Source: Lachnospiraceae bacterium (GTDB lineage Bacteria > Bacillota > Clostridia > Lachnospirales > Lachnospiraceae). Taken from it: a stretch of 40,495 nt of DNA. The DNA is taken from the NCBI GenBank assembly GCA_017438305.1, contig JAFRVX010000106.1, forward strand, positions 1 to 40,495, read 5' to 3'. The notes under the pieces were generated by a model, which saw only the letters and a list, made by a program, of their open reading frames with translations, did not search any database and had not been told where the DNA came from. Shown here one piece after another: positions 25,004 through 31,174 of this stretch. Position numbers and translations under genes: made by a program. Position 1 is the stretch's first letter. Each line of letters begins with the position of its first letter.

Positions 25004-25190
25004 CTTACGCTTTGACGAGCTGTGTGTTTTGCGTTTTTCAGCGTGGAGTGCCTTATGCTTTTCTCCCTGTGTGCCTTGCACTTTTCCGCGCGGCAGCCTT
25101 ATGCCTTTCCGTACGGCAGCCTTATACTTTTCCTCACGTTTGCCCTATGCTTTTCCTCACGTTAGCCCTGTGCTTTTTCCCGAGGATGCT
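25004..25190 (+). repeat. 23-bp tandem array, about eight copies
   Basis: Six units start at 25052, 25075, 25098, 25121, 25144 and 25167, exactly 23 bp apart; two diverged ones precede at 25004 and 25026. Unit: CTTATGCTTTTCCTCACGTT plus AGC. On the minus strand it is purine-rich. No spacers, so not a CRISPR. Confidence 0.85.
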
Positions 25191-25331
25191 TTACACTTCA
25201 GCGGAAGTATTATACAATAAGAGCATATTCTGATATAAACAGAATTCATGAGCAAACTCATGAAAAAAGGGTTGTTTATATTGGACTCGACAGCAGACCG
25301 ATCTGAGAAAAAGAAAAATAAGGAGAACGAA

Positions 25332-26156
25332 ATGGCAAAATTCGAGGTGAACTTTTTTTCCTACGTATTGAAGCGGGCGGTGGATATCACGGTGGTGATC
25401 CCCTCCATGACTTTCCCGGAGGCCATGACCACGGTACCGGATCACACGCCCAAGGCGCCGTATCCGGTGATGTACCTTCTTCACGGCACCGGCAACAACC
25501 ACGGTATCTGGCCCGATTATACCAAGGCGGTGCTGTATGCTGAGGAATACCAGGTGGCCATTGTCTGCATGTCGGCGGAAAACCGGGACTATGTGGACAA
25601 CGGGGATGATGATTACATGACCTTTATTGAAGAAGAGCTTCCGAACTTCCTCCAGGGCATGTTCCCCATCTCAAAGCGCCCCGAGGACACGTACATCGCC
25701 GGTCTTTCCATGGGCGGCTTCGGTACCCTGGTCCATGGCCTGCGCTTCCCGGAAAAATACAATGCCATCGGCGCTTTTTCCGCCGGCATCAATCCGGAGC
25801 AGTGCCCGGTGGATCCGGAGGGCCTCCAGGAGTACTATATGCCGAATCCGAAAGGCATGCGGCCGTATCCCAGAGGATACCGGAAGGATATCAACCCCTA
25901 CGCCCTTATGGATAAGGTGAAGGCGGACGGAAAGGCCTATCCGAAGATCTATATGAGCTGCGGAACGAAGGACGGGCTGTACGGGCCGGACAAGGCCTTC
26001 TGCGAAATGCTTAAGGAGCGGGGCGCTGATGTGACCTGGAACGAGCGGGAAGGCTACGGCCATGAATGGCGCTTCTGGGATCTGGAGCTGGAAAGCTTCA
26101 TGAAGTGGCTTCCCAGGACCGACGCTTATAAGGACAACGTTCCCCGGAATGCGTGA
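25332..26156 (+). CDS. Esterase family protein (esterase D / feruloyl-acetyl esterase-like)
   Basis: A 274-residue Esterase-family alpha/beta-hydrolase and a paralogue of the gene at 8657. Visible: YLLHGTGNNHGIW (48-60), nucleophile S126 in AGLSMGGFG, Asp in CGTKDGLYG and His in GYGHEWRFWDLE. The shared C-terminal signature GYGHEW-FWDL with the 8657 product shows common descent. Start at 25332 is set by AAGGAG seven bases upstream; an upstream ATG at 25248 has none and would add a basic, unrelated 28 residues. No signal peptide. Deacylation of plant-derived sugars is plausible from context only. Confidence 0.9.
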   Translation: MAKFEVNFFSYVLKRAVDITVVIPSMTFPEAMTTVPDHTPKAPYPVMYLLHGTGNNHGIWPDYTKAVLYAEEYQVAIVCMSAENRDYVDNGDDDYMTFIEEELPNFLQGMFPISKRPEDTYIAGLSMGGFGTLVHGLRFPEKYNAIGAFSAGINPEQCPVDPEGLQEYYMPNPKGMRPYPRGYRKDINPYALMDKVKADGKAYPKIYMSCGTKDGLYGPDKAFCEMLKERGADVTWNEREGYGHEWRFWDLELESFMKWLPRTDAYKDNVPRNA

Positions 26157-26230
26157 TGATAAACATCAGCCGGATTTCCGGAAAGGGCGTCTGAAAAGGA
26201 GCCGGCTCGGGAAATTTGTCAACAGCCGGC

Positions 26231-26304
26231 AGCATGGCAGTGCTTCAGCAGAGCAGTGACTTAGCAGGATAGTGATTTAGCAGGGCAGCAACTTCTGCCC
26301 TGCT
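26231..26304 (+). repeat. 16-bp tandem repeat (four copies) ending in a hairpin
   Basis: Units at 26231, 26247, 26263 and 26279, exactly 16 bp each (AGCAGRGCAGTGACTT-like). The last one pairs with the following sequence: AGCAGGGCAG (26279-26288) with CTGCCCTGCT (26295-26304). No U-run follows, so termination is uncertain. Confidence 0.75.
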
Positions 26305-26404
26305 GATATAGCCTTTCTGAAGCCACGCAATGTGGCGGAGAACCATCTGCCGGGCGGCGGACCCGGCGAGATCAACAGTTAATACGAGAAAAAAAGGAGC
26401 AGGA

Positions 26405-28033
26405 ATGTATTACGGAATTCAGCTTTTTGGCTTAAGAGACAGGATCAGGGAAAACACGGAGGAACTTTACCGGGCTTTTCAGGAAGCCGGGTTCAGTCAT
26501 GTGGAGCCGGTGGTGGCTTTCGGAGAACTGGGCGGCTTTGAAAAGGTCCTCTGGAATGCGGAGGAGTGTGTCCGCGAATATGAAAAAATGAAAGCCTTCG
26601 GACTGGAGATCAAGTCCTTCCATGCCTTTGCGGCGGATGTACTTGCTGCCATACCTCAGATCCGCGCCATGCACGAAGTCATTCCCTTCACCCAGGTGGT
26701 GCTGGGCGTCCCTCAGGATCTTTCCCGGAAAAACCTGACGGAGACCGCCTTCAAATACATGGCGGCAGCGGAGGCGCTTCAGGACCTTGGCATAACGGTG
26801 GCGGTTCATAATAATGCAGCGGAGATCGAAACGAAGATCAACGGCATGACCGCTTATGAATGGCTGGTCAAAGCCTGCCTCGGAAAAGTGAAGATGCAGG
26901 TGGACGTGGGCTGGGTGCTGAACGGAAAAGAAGATCCGGAAGCCTTCCTGTGGCGGAACCAGGCCATCATCTCCTCCGTTCACTATAAGGATATGACGGA
27001 CGCTGCGGACGCCGCGACCCAGTGTGTTTACGGAAAAGGCGCCATCGATGCGCTGGCGTGCCTCCAGTTTGCCCGGGCCAACGGTCTTTCCCAGATCTTT
27101 GACCAGGATGTTTATACGGATGCTTTTGCCGAGCTTAAGGAAATGATGCGCATCGCCTCCGGGCTGCAGAACGGCCGGGATCCCAGCATCAGCTATTTGA
27201 ATACGGTAGATATTGAAACCGGCGAGATCAAGGTCCTTCATGTGTTTGAAGGCGCCATCGAAGCCCCGAACTGGCTGAAGGGCGAGAATGCGATGATCTA
27301 TAACGCCAACGGCCATCTGTATAAATATTATATCGATACCGATACGAGCGAGGAGATCTTTACCGGCAGGTGCGTGCGGATCAATAATGACCATGTGCTT
27401 TCCCCCGATGAGAAGTACATCGGCATCAGCTGCGGCGAAGGCACCGGATTCAGTTCCTATATTTATACCCTGCCGATAGAGGGCGGAGAACCGAAGAAGA
27501 TTACGGAAAAATCGCCCAGTTTTCTCCACGGCTGGTCGCCGGACGGCGAAAAACTGGCCTACTGCGCCTTCCGGCCGGAGAGCGGGGCAAATGTGGCGGA
27601 TATTTATGAGATCTCCAAAGACGGCGGGGAAGAGACCCCGGTGACTCATGACATCGGCTTCTGCGACGGGTCAGAATACGCTCCGGATAACGGCGAGCTC
27701 TGGTTCCATTCCACTAGAGACGGACTGATGCAGGCCTTTTACCTGAACGATAAGGGCGAGGCGGTCCGGATGACGGACACCAACAACAACTGGTTCCCCC
27801 ATGTCTCCCCCGACGGGAAGAAGGTCGCCTATATCACTTTCATGGAAGGCCATCTGAAACCCACCGAGCACCTGGCCAATATGACCGTGGAGATCTGGGT
27901 CATGGACCGGGACGGCTCGAATAAGAAGAAACTCACTACCCTGTTCGGCGGCCAGGGGACCATCAATGTCAACTCCTGGGCAAAAGACAGCAGGCATCTG
28001 GCTTTCGTGAGCTACGAACTGCTGCACAAATAA
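26405..28033 (+). CDS. Fusion: sugar isomerase/epimerase-like TIM barrel + TolB-like beta-propeller
   Basis: A 542-residue two-part protein. Residues 1 to about 255 form an AP-endonuclease-2/xylose-isomerase-like TIM barrel, as in sugar-phosphate isomerases/epimerases. Likely metal ligands are E34 (HVEPV), D167 (QVDVGW), H193 (SVHYKD) and perhaps D235. From about 262 the sequence changes to repeated PD40/TolB-type blades: LSPDEKYIGIS, WSPDGEKLAYC, YAPDNGELWF, VSPDGKKVAYI and WAKDSRHLAFV. There is no frameshift at the joint and one good ribosome site (AAGGAG before ATG 26405). The propeller could bind a sugar or protein partner. Such a fusion is not one I recognise as standard. Confidence 0.85.
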   Translation: MYYGIQLFGLRDRIRENTEELYRAFQEAGFSHVEPVVAFGELGGFEKVLWNAEECVREYEKMKAFGLEIKSFHAFAADVLAAIPQIRAMHEVIPFTQVVLGVPQDLSRKNLTETAFKYMAAAEALQDLGITVAVHNNAAEIETKINGMTAYEWLVKACLGKVKMQVDVGWVLNGKEDPEAFLWRNQAIISSVHYKDMTDAADAATQCVYGKGAIDALACLQFARANGLSQIFDQDVYTDAFAELKEMMRIASGLQNGRDPSISYLNTVDIETGEIKVLHVFEGAIEAPNWLKGENAMIYNANGHLYKYYIDTDTSEEIFTGRCVRINNDHVLSPDEKYIGISCGEGTGFSSYIYTLPIEGGEPKKITEKSPSFLHGWSPDGEKLAYCAFRPESGANVADIYEISKDGGEETPVTHDIGFCDGSEYAPDNGELWFHSTRDGLMQAFYLNDKGEAVRMTDTNNNWFPHVSPDGKKVAYITFMEGHLKPTEHLANMTVEIWVMDRDGSNKKKLTTLFGGQGTINVNSWAKDSRHLAFVSYELLHK

Positions 28034-28035
28034 CC

Positions 28036-28262
28036 CAAGGCTTCCCCTCTGGGGAAGCTGTCACCGCAGGTGACTGATGAGGCCCTCAAGGCTTCCCCTC
28101 TGGTACAAGTAACCCCAAGGCTTCCCCTCTGGGGAAGCTGTCTGCCGCAGGCAGACTGATGAGGCCCTCATCCACCACCTTCGGTGGTCCCCCTTCCCCA
28201 AAGGGGAAGGCTTGCCTCATCCGTCATGCTTCGCATGACACCTTCCCCAGAGGGGAAGGCTT
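28036..28262. repeat. Cluster of five REP-like paired-hairpin elements
   Basis: Each full element is a conserved hairpin (CTTCCCC/GGGGAAG) followed by a second hairpin with variable stem and GNA loop, then GATGAGG. Plus orientation: 28037-28080, a truncated one at 28088-28103, and 28117-28163. Minus orientation: about 28165-28214 and 28213-28262. Second stems: GTCACC/GGTGAC, GTCTGCC/GGCAGAC, ACCACC/GGTGGT, GTCATGC/GCATGAC. Similar elements are common in gut Clostridia, from memory. The first begins right after the stop codon of the fusion gene; that stop region (CAA-R-TAACCC) is itself duplicated before the third element. Confidence 0.85.
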
Positions 28263-28268
28263 ATAGGA

Positions 28269-28302
28269 CGGCAGCTGATCCGGCTGCCGCCTATTTTCTT
28301 CT
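28269..28302 (+). terminator. Intrinsic terminator
   Basis: CGGCAGC (28269-28275) pairs with GCTGCCG (28283-28289) around a 7-base loop, followed by a T-rich run. It ends the fusion-gene transcript. Confidence 0.7.
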
Positions 28303-28330
28303 TGCCAAATGGTAAATTATCCATTATAGT
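28302..28330 (+). promoter_or_regulatory. Promoter of the 28383 gene
   Basis: TTGCCA (28302-28307), 17-bp spacer, TATAGT (28325-28330), about 50 bp before the ATG. Confidence 0.65.
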
Positions 28331-28382
28331 AGGTTATAACTGAAATAATCGTGCAGAAAAATGAACAGAAAGGAGAAGTACC

Positions 28383-29009
28383 ATGGGATTATTGGATAAA
28401 CTGTTCAGTAAGGAAGCTCAGAAGAAAATGAATGAGCTGGTTAAGGATGCGACGAAAAAGATCAATGACACCATAGATGAACTGAAGAGCGGTATTGAGG
28501 AGGGCAAGAAGGGGACCAGCGCGGACTCCATTAAAGAGTCCCTGAACGGCCAGGCTCAGGAGCTGCAGGAGACTGCGGACGCAGCCGGGGAAGCCCTGGA
28601 AGCCGGCTTTAAAGAGCCCCAGGCAGTCGTATTAAATCACAAACGGAATGAGCAGTTTTCCTTAAGGGAAGATGCCGTTCCCAGTGATATTGAGGATAAA
28701 GGCAGCAATGCCTACTTCCGGGAGCTTATCGAAAAGAATCTGCCGGGAGTTTCCGTTCAGGAAGAGGTTCCGCTTGCGGAGATCACTTCAGAAGTTCCTG
28801 CTAAAAACAGGAATATCAGCCTGCTTCTGACATCCGCCGGCGGCAAAAAACTGGCGGTCATGCTGGTCGCCAAAAACCAGTACCGGCTGGCAGCGGTAGT
28901 GAATACCATGAATATCTGTGAAGATCAGGGAATTCCGGCGATCCGCTTTATGCAGGAATTTGAAAACGCTCCGGCCTATGTGGTGGGACGTATTGCGGCG
29001 TATTTATAA
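28383..29009 (+). CDS. Hypothetical coiled-coil protein with a C-terminal alpha/beta domain
   Basis: A 208-residue protein I cannot name. Residues about 1-85 are charged and helical, probably coiled coil (KEAQKKMNELVKDATKKIND, then QAQELQETADAAGEALEAG). Residues about 110-208 look like a compact alpha/beta domain: AYFRELIEKNLPGV, then strand NISLLLTSAGGKKLAVMLV, then IPAIRFMQEFENAPAYVVGR. That order recalls restriction-endonuclease-like folds, but I see no clear catalytic D/E-x-K. AAAGGAG seven bases before ATG. It has its own promoter and lies 225 bp before the reverse-transcriptase gene; whether the two are linked is open. Confidence 0.75.
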   Translation: MGLLDKLFSKEAQKKMNELVKDATKKINDTIDELKSGIEEGKKGTSADSIKESLNGQAQELQETADAAGEALEAGFKEPQAVVLNHKRNEQFSLREDAVPSDIEDKGSNAYFRELIEKNLPGVSVQEEVPLAEITSEVPAKNRNISLLLTSAGGKKLAVMLVAKNQYRLAAVVNTMNICEDQGIPAIRFMQEFENAPAYVVGRIAAYL

Positions 29010-29060
29010 AGTTTAAGCAGAACGCTTTTCTGATGCCGCAGGACCTGTTTAAGGACAACT

Positions 29061-29188
29061 GCTGAAGGAACGCTTTATGCCCTGTGAAGAACCCAGCGGA
29101 AACGATAAGTCACAGACCGTTTTGCAGGAGCGGTTTCCGTACGGTTCCGTAAAACCGGATACCGGTTTTCAAACCCGATTCCTTCAGC
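29061..29188 (+). ncRNA. Candidate structured RNA bounded by a 10-bp inverted repeat, upstream of the RT
   Basis: GCTGAAGGAA (29061-29070) and TTCCTTCAGC (29179-29188) are perfect complements enclosing 108 nt. Inside: CTGTGA/TCACAG (29082-29087 with 29110-29115), and AAAACCGG-ATA-CCGGTTTT (29151-29169), an 8-bp hairpin. A rival pairing CGGTTT/AAACCG (29131-29136 with 29152-29157) excludes that hairpin. The region is non-coding and ends 47 nt before the RT start. An RNA bracketed by a closing inverted repeat next to an RT resembles retron and defence-RT layouts. Function and expression are inference. Confidence 0.45.
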
Positions 29189-29192
29189 TTTT

Positions 29193-29220
29193 GCCCCGCC
29201 TTTTTGGCGGGGCCTTTCTG
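29193..29220 (+). terminator. GC-rich terminator-like hairpin just before the RT start
   Basis: GCCCCGCC (29193-29200), TTTTT loop, GGCGGGGC (29206-29213), then CTTTCTG. The stem is strong and the U-run poor. It ends 21 nt before the RT ATG, so it may terminate the upstream transcript, or partly shut off the RT. Confidence 0.65.
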
Positions 29221-29234
29221 ATAAAAACCTGAAC

Positions 29235-30455
29235 ATGGGTATTCTTGATCAACTGAAAAAAGAAGAAACCTGGGAGGCTTATTTTACCTGTAAAACGGAA
29301 AAGCAGCATCTTTCCCGGAAAGAGACGGAAGCTTTAAGATCGTTTATTGATGAAAAGGCCTGGCTTCCGGTTATGAACAGCCTTGAGACCGGAGCCGGTT
29401 TTTCGGTTCCCGAACTGAAGAAGATCCGGAAAAGCGGCACGGAAAAGAAACGAACGGTTTTTCTGTTCCCGCCGGAAGAAAACTATGTTCTGAAGCTGAT
29501 GACGTGGCTTCTGGAAAGGCAATACGATTCCCTTTTTTCAGAGGACCTGTATTCCTTCCGGATCGGACAGAGCGCGGGAAAGGCCGTCAAGAAACTGATC
29601 CGTGTGCCGGGCATCCGGGAAAGGTATGTCTACAAGGCTGATATCAGCGACTACTTTAACTCGATCCCCATACCCGGCCTGCTTCCCCTTATGGAGAAAA
29701 CTATTTCGGAGGAACCGGAATGCCTGAAGCTTCTTACAGACGTCCTGACAGATCCCCGGGTGCTGGATGAAGGCACGGTCCGGGAAATGGATAAGGGCGT
29801 GATGGCAGGATCGCCGTTTTCCGTTTTCCTGGCCAATCTGTATCTGGACCCTCTGGATAAGGAAATGGAGAAGCATCCGGTGCTGTATGCCCGGTATTCG
29901 GATGATATCATCCTCTTTGCCGAAACCGAAGAACAGCGGGACAGGGAGGCCGCCTTTATCGAAAAGACCATACAGGAAGCGGGACTTCTCTTAAATCCCG
30001 GGAAGGTGGTCAGGACCGGTCCCGGGGAAAAATGGAGCTTTCTGGGCTTTTCCTATGAGAACGGCGCGGTGGATATATCACCGGTTTCCCTGAAAAAGAT
30101 CAAAGACCGGATCCGGCGGCGCGCAAGAGCCATAAAGCGCTGGCAGATCAGGAAAGGCGCTGCGGACGAGCAGGCGGTAAAAGGCCTGATCCGGGCCATG
30201 AACCGCAAGTTTTTTGCGGCAGACAACGAAAATGATCTGACCTGGTGCCGCTGGTACTTTCCCCTGATCACCACGGATACAAGCCTCCATGAGATCGATG
30301 CCTGTCTCCAGTACTGGATCCGGGCAGTGTATTCGGGGCATCATCGGAAAAAGAACTATGAACTGCCCTATGAAAGACTGAAGGACTGGGGCTATGAAAG
30401 CCTGGTGCACGCCTGGTATCTGTTTAAGAAAGGGAAGGAATTGCCTTCTGTATGA
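29235..30455 (+). CDS. Stand-alone reverse transcriptase (RNA-directed DNA polymerase)
   Basis: A 406-residue RT. Finger/palm motifs run in order: KKRTVFLFPPEEN (71-83), LYSFR (105-109), motif A YKADISDYFNS (133-143, D136), motif B-like KGVMAGSPFSVFLANLYL (187-204), catalytic YSDD (221-224) and FLGFSY (269-274). A basic RRRARAIKRW (294-303) and a thumb-like C-terminus (WCRWYFPLITTDTSLHEID, then NYELPYERLKDWGYESLV) follow. No HNH endonuclease or clear maturase domain, and no retron NAxxH/VTG signature, so it is group-II-like or of an unassigned class. No ribosome site precedes ATG 29235. A structured stretch and a strong hairpin lie directly upstream. Function unknown; a defence role is only analogy. 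Confidence 0.88.
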   Translation: MGILDQLKKEETWEAYFTCKTEKQHLSRKETEALRSFIDEKAWLPVMNSLETGAGFSVPELKKIRKSGTEKKRTVFLFPPEENYVLKLMTWLLERQYDSLFSEDLYSFRIGQSAGKAVKKLIRVPGIRERYVYKADISDYFNSIPIPGLLPLMEKTISEEPECLKLLTDVLTDPRVLDEGTVREMDKGVMAGSPFSVFLANLYLDPLDKEMEKHPVLYARYSDDIILFAETEEQRDREAAFIEKTIQEAGLLLNPGKVVRTGPGEKWSFLGFSYENGAVDISPVSLKKIKDRIRRRARAIKRWQIRKGAADEQAVKGLIRAMNRKFFAADNENDLTWCRWYFPLITTDTSLHEIDACLQYWIRAVYSGHHRKKNYELPYERLKDWGYESLVHAWYLFKKGKELPSV

Positions 30456-30547
30456 GCCGAAGGTTTTTATGCAGATCCGGGAAAAAACTGAAAGTCTGAA
30501 AGGGCACTGATGTTGAATAATAATACATGTAAAGGAAGGAGAACAAA

Positions 30548-30961
30548 ATGGCAGATCTTAACGACAACTTAAATGACACTCTGAATGACACGCTGAACCA
30601 GCTGACGAATACAGCGGATACGACGGACGTCTATGATCCCGCGGATATCGAATCCAATAAGATCATGGCGCTTTTATCCTATATCGGCATCCTGGTGCTG
30701 ATCCCGCTGTTTTCGTCACGGCAGTCACCGTTCACCCGTTTCCACGTGAACCAGGGCGCGGTCTTATGTGTTCTTGAGATCATCGTGTGGGCCGTATTCG
30801 GCTTTCTTGGCGCGATCCCTGTTATCGGCCTGATCTTCCGGATCATCCGGTACGTGCTGCAGGCCATATGCCTGGTCTTTGCGGTCCTCGGCATTTATAA
30901 TGTTGTCCAGGGGAAAGCAAAGGAGCTTCCGTTTATCGGCGGCATCCGGCTGGTAAAGTAA
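30548..30961 (+). CDS. DUF4870/Tic20-like small membrane protein
   Basis: A 137-residue membrane protein. The N-terminal about 35 residues are soluble and repetitive (DLNDNLNDTLNDTLNQLTNT). The core has about three hydrophobic segments (about 41-58, 73-95, 98-122), with the family-like FTRFHVNQGAVL between the first two and ending in the basic LPFIGGIRLVK. This matches the DUF4870/Tic20-like family of small bacterial membrane proteins of unknown function. GGAAGGAG precedes the ATG. It lies 93 bp after the RT gene on the same strand. Members of this family occur in many unrelated contexts, so a link to the RT is weak. Confidence 0.8.
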   Translation: MADLNDNLNDTLNDTLNQLTNTADTTDVYDPADIESNKIMALLSYIGILVLIPLFSSRQSPFTRFHVNQGAVLCVLEIIVWAVFGFLGAIPVIGLIFRIIRYVLQAICLVFAVLGIYNVVQGKAKELPFIGGIRLVK

Positions 30962-31133
30962 ATCACCGTGAAGAATTCTGAAAAAACAGCAGGAAAGCCT
31001 GACTGATAATCAGATAGCTGCCGGAACCATGATAAGAAAAGCAGCGCAAACCATTTCCGGACCGGGAAATAAAGAAAGCAACTGACCCTGGCCCAATTCC
31101 GGGGACGGTAAAAACACAGAACTAAAGAGATTA

Positions 31134-31152
31134 TTAAGGGACTTAACCTTAA
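31134..31152 (+). promoter_or_regulatory. Inverted repeat ahead of the esterase gene
   Basis: TTAAGG (31134-31139) and CCTTAA (31147-31152) around seven bases, just before AAAGGAG. It could be an operator or a small leader hairpin. Confidence 0.35.
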
Positions 31153-31174
31153 AATAAAATAAAGGAGAACAGTT

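Larger units (their letters stand above)
24829..25331. other. Divergent intergenic region with promoter, hairpin and 23-bp array
   Basis: About 500 bp between the FMN enzyme and an esterase. It has a minus-strand -10 and leader hairpin (24858-24902) and a 23-bp tandem array (25004-25190). An in-frame ATG for the esterase at 25248 lacks a ribosome site. Confidence 0.6.
28034..28382. other. Intergenic region: repeat cluster, terminator, promoter
   Basis: The first 230 bp are hairpin repeats (28036-28262), then a terminator (28269-28302) that overlaps the promoter of the next gene (28302-28330), then its leader. Confidence 0.7.

Noticed and set aside
24698-25081. Basic minus-strand ORF over the 23-bp array
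   Set aside because: Its repeats come from the array and it overlaps the real FMN enzyme gene and its promoter.
25004-25190. CRISPR array
   Set aside because: Units are contiguous with no spacers and no cas genes are present; the same holds for the 30-, 31- and 74-bp arrays.
26432-27649. Minus-strand ORF of 405 codons opposite the TIM-barrel fusion
   Set aside because: Antisense shadow; the plus strand has clear domains and a ribosome site.
28037-28163. Hammerhead-like CUGAUGAG core in the hairpin repeats
   Set aside because: No GAAA partner box or matching stems are placed as a hammerhead needs; the word is simply part of the repeat.
29061-30455. Calling the RT a retron
   Set aside because: The upstream inverted repeat fits, but the RT lacks the NAxxH and VTG retron signatures and has group-II-like FLGFSY, so only a candidate system is claimed.
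28383-30961. Diversity-generating retroelement
   Set aside because: No template/variable repeat pair or C-type-lectin target was seen near the RT, and motif B lacks the DGR SQ form.
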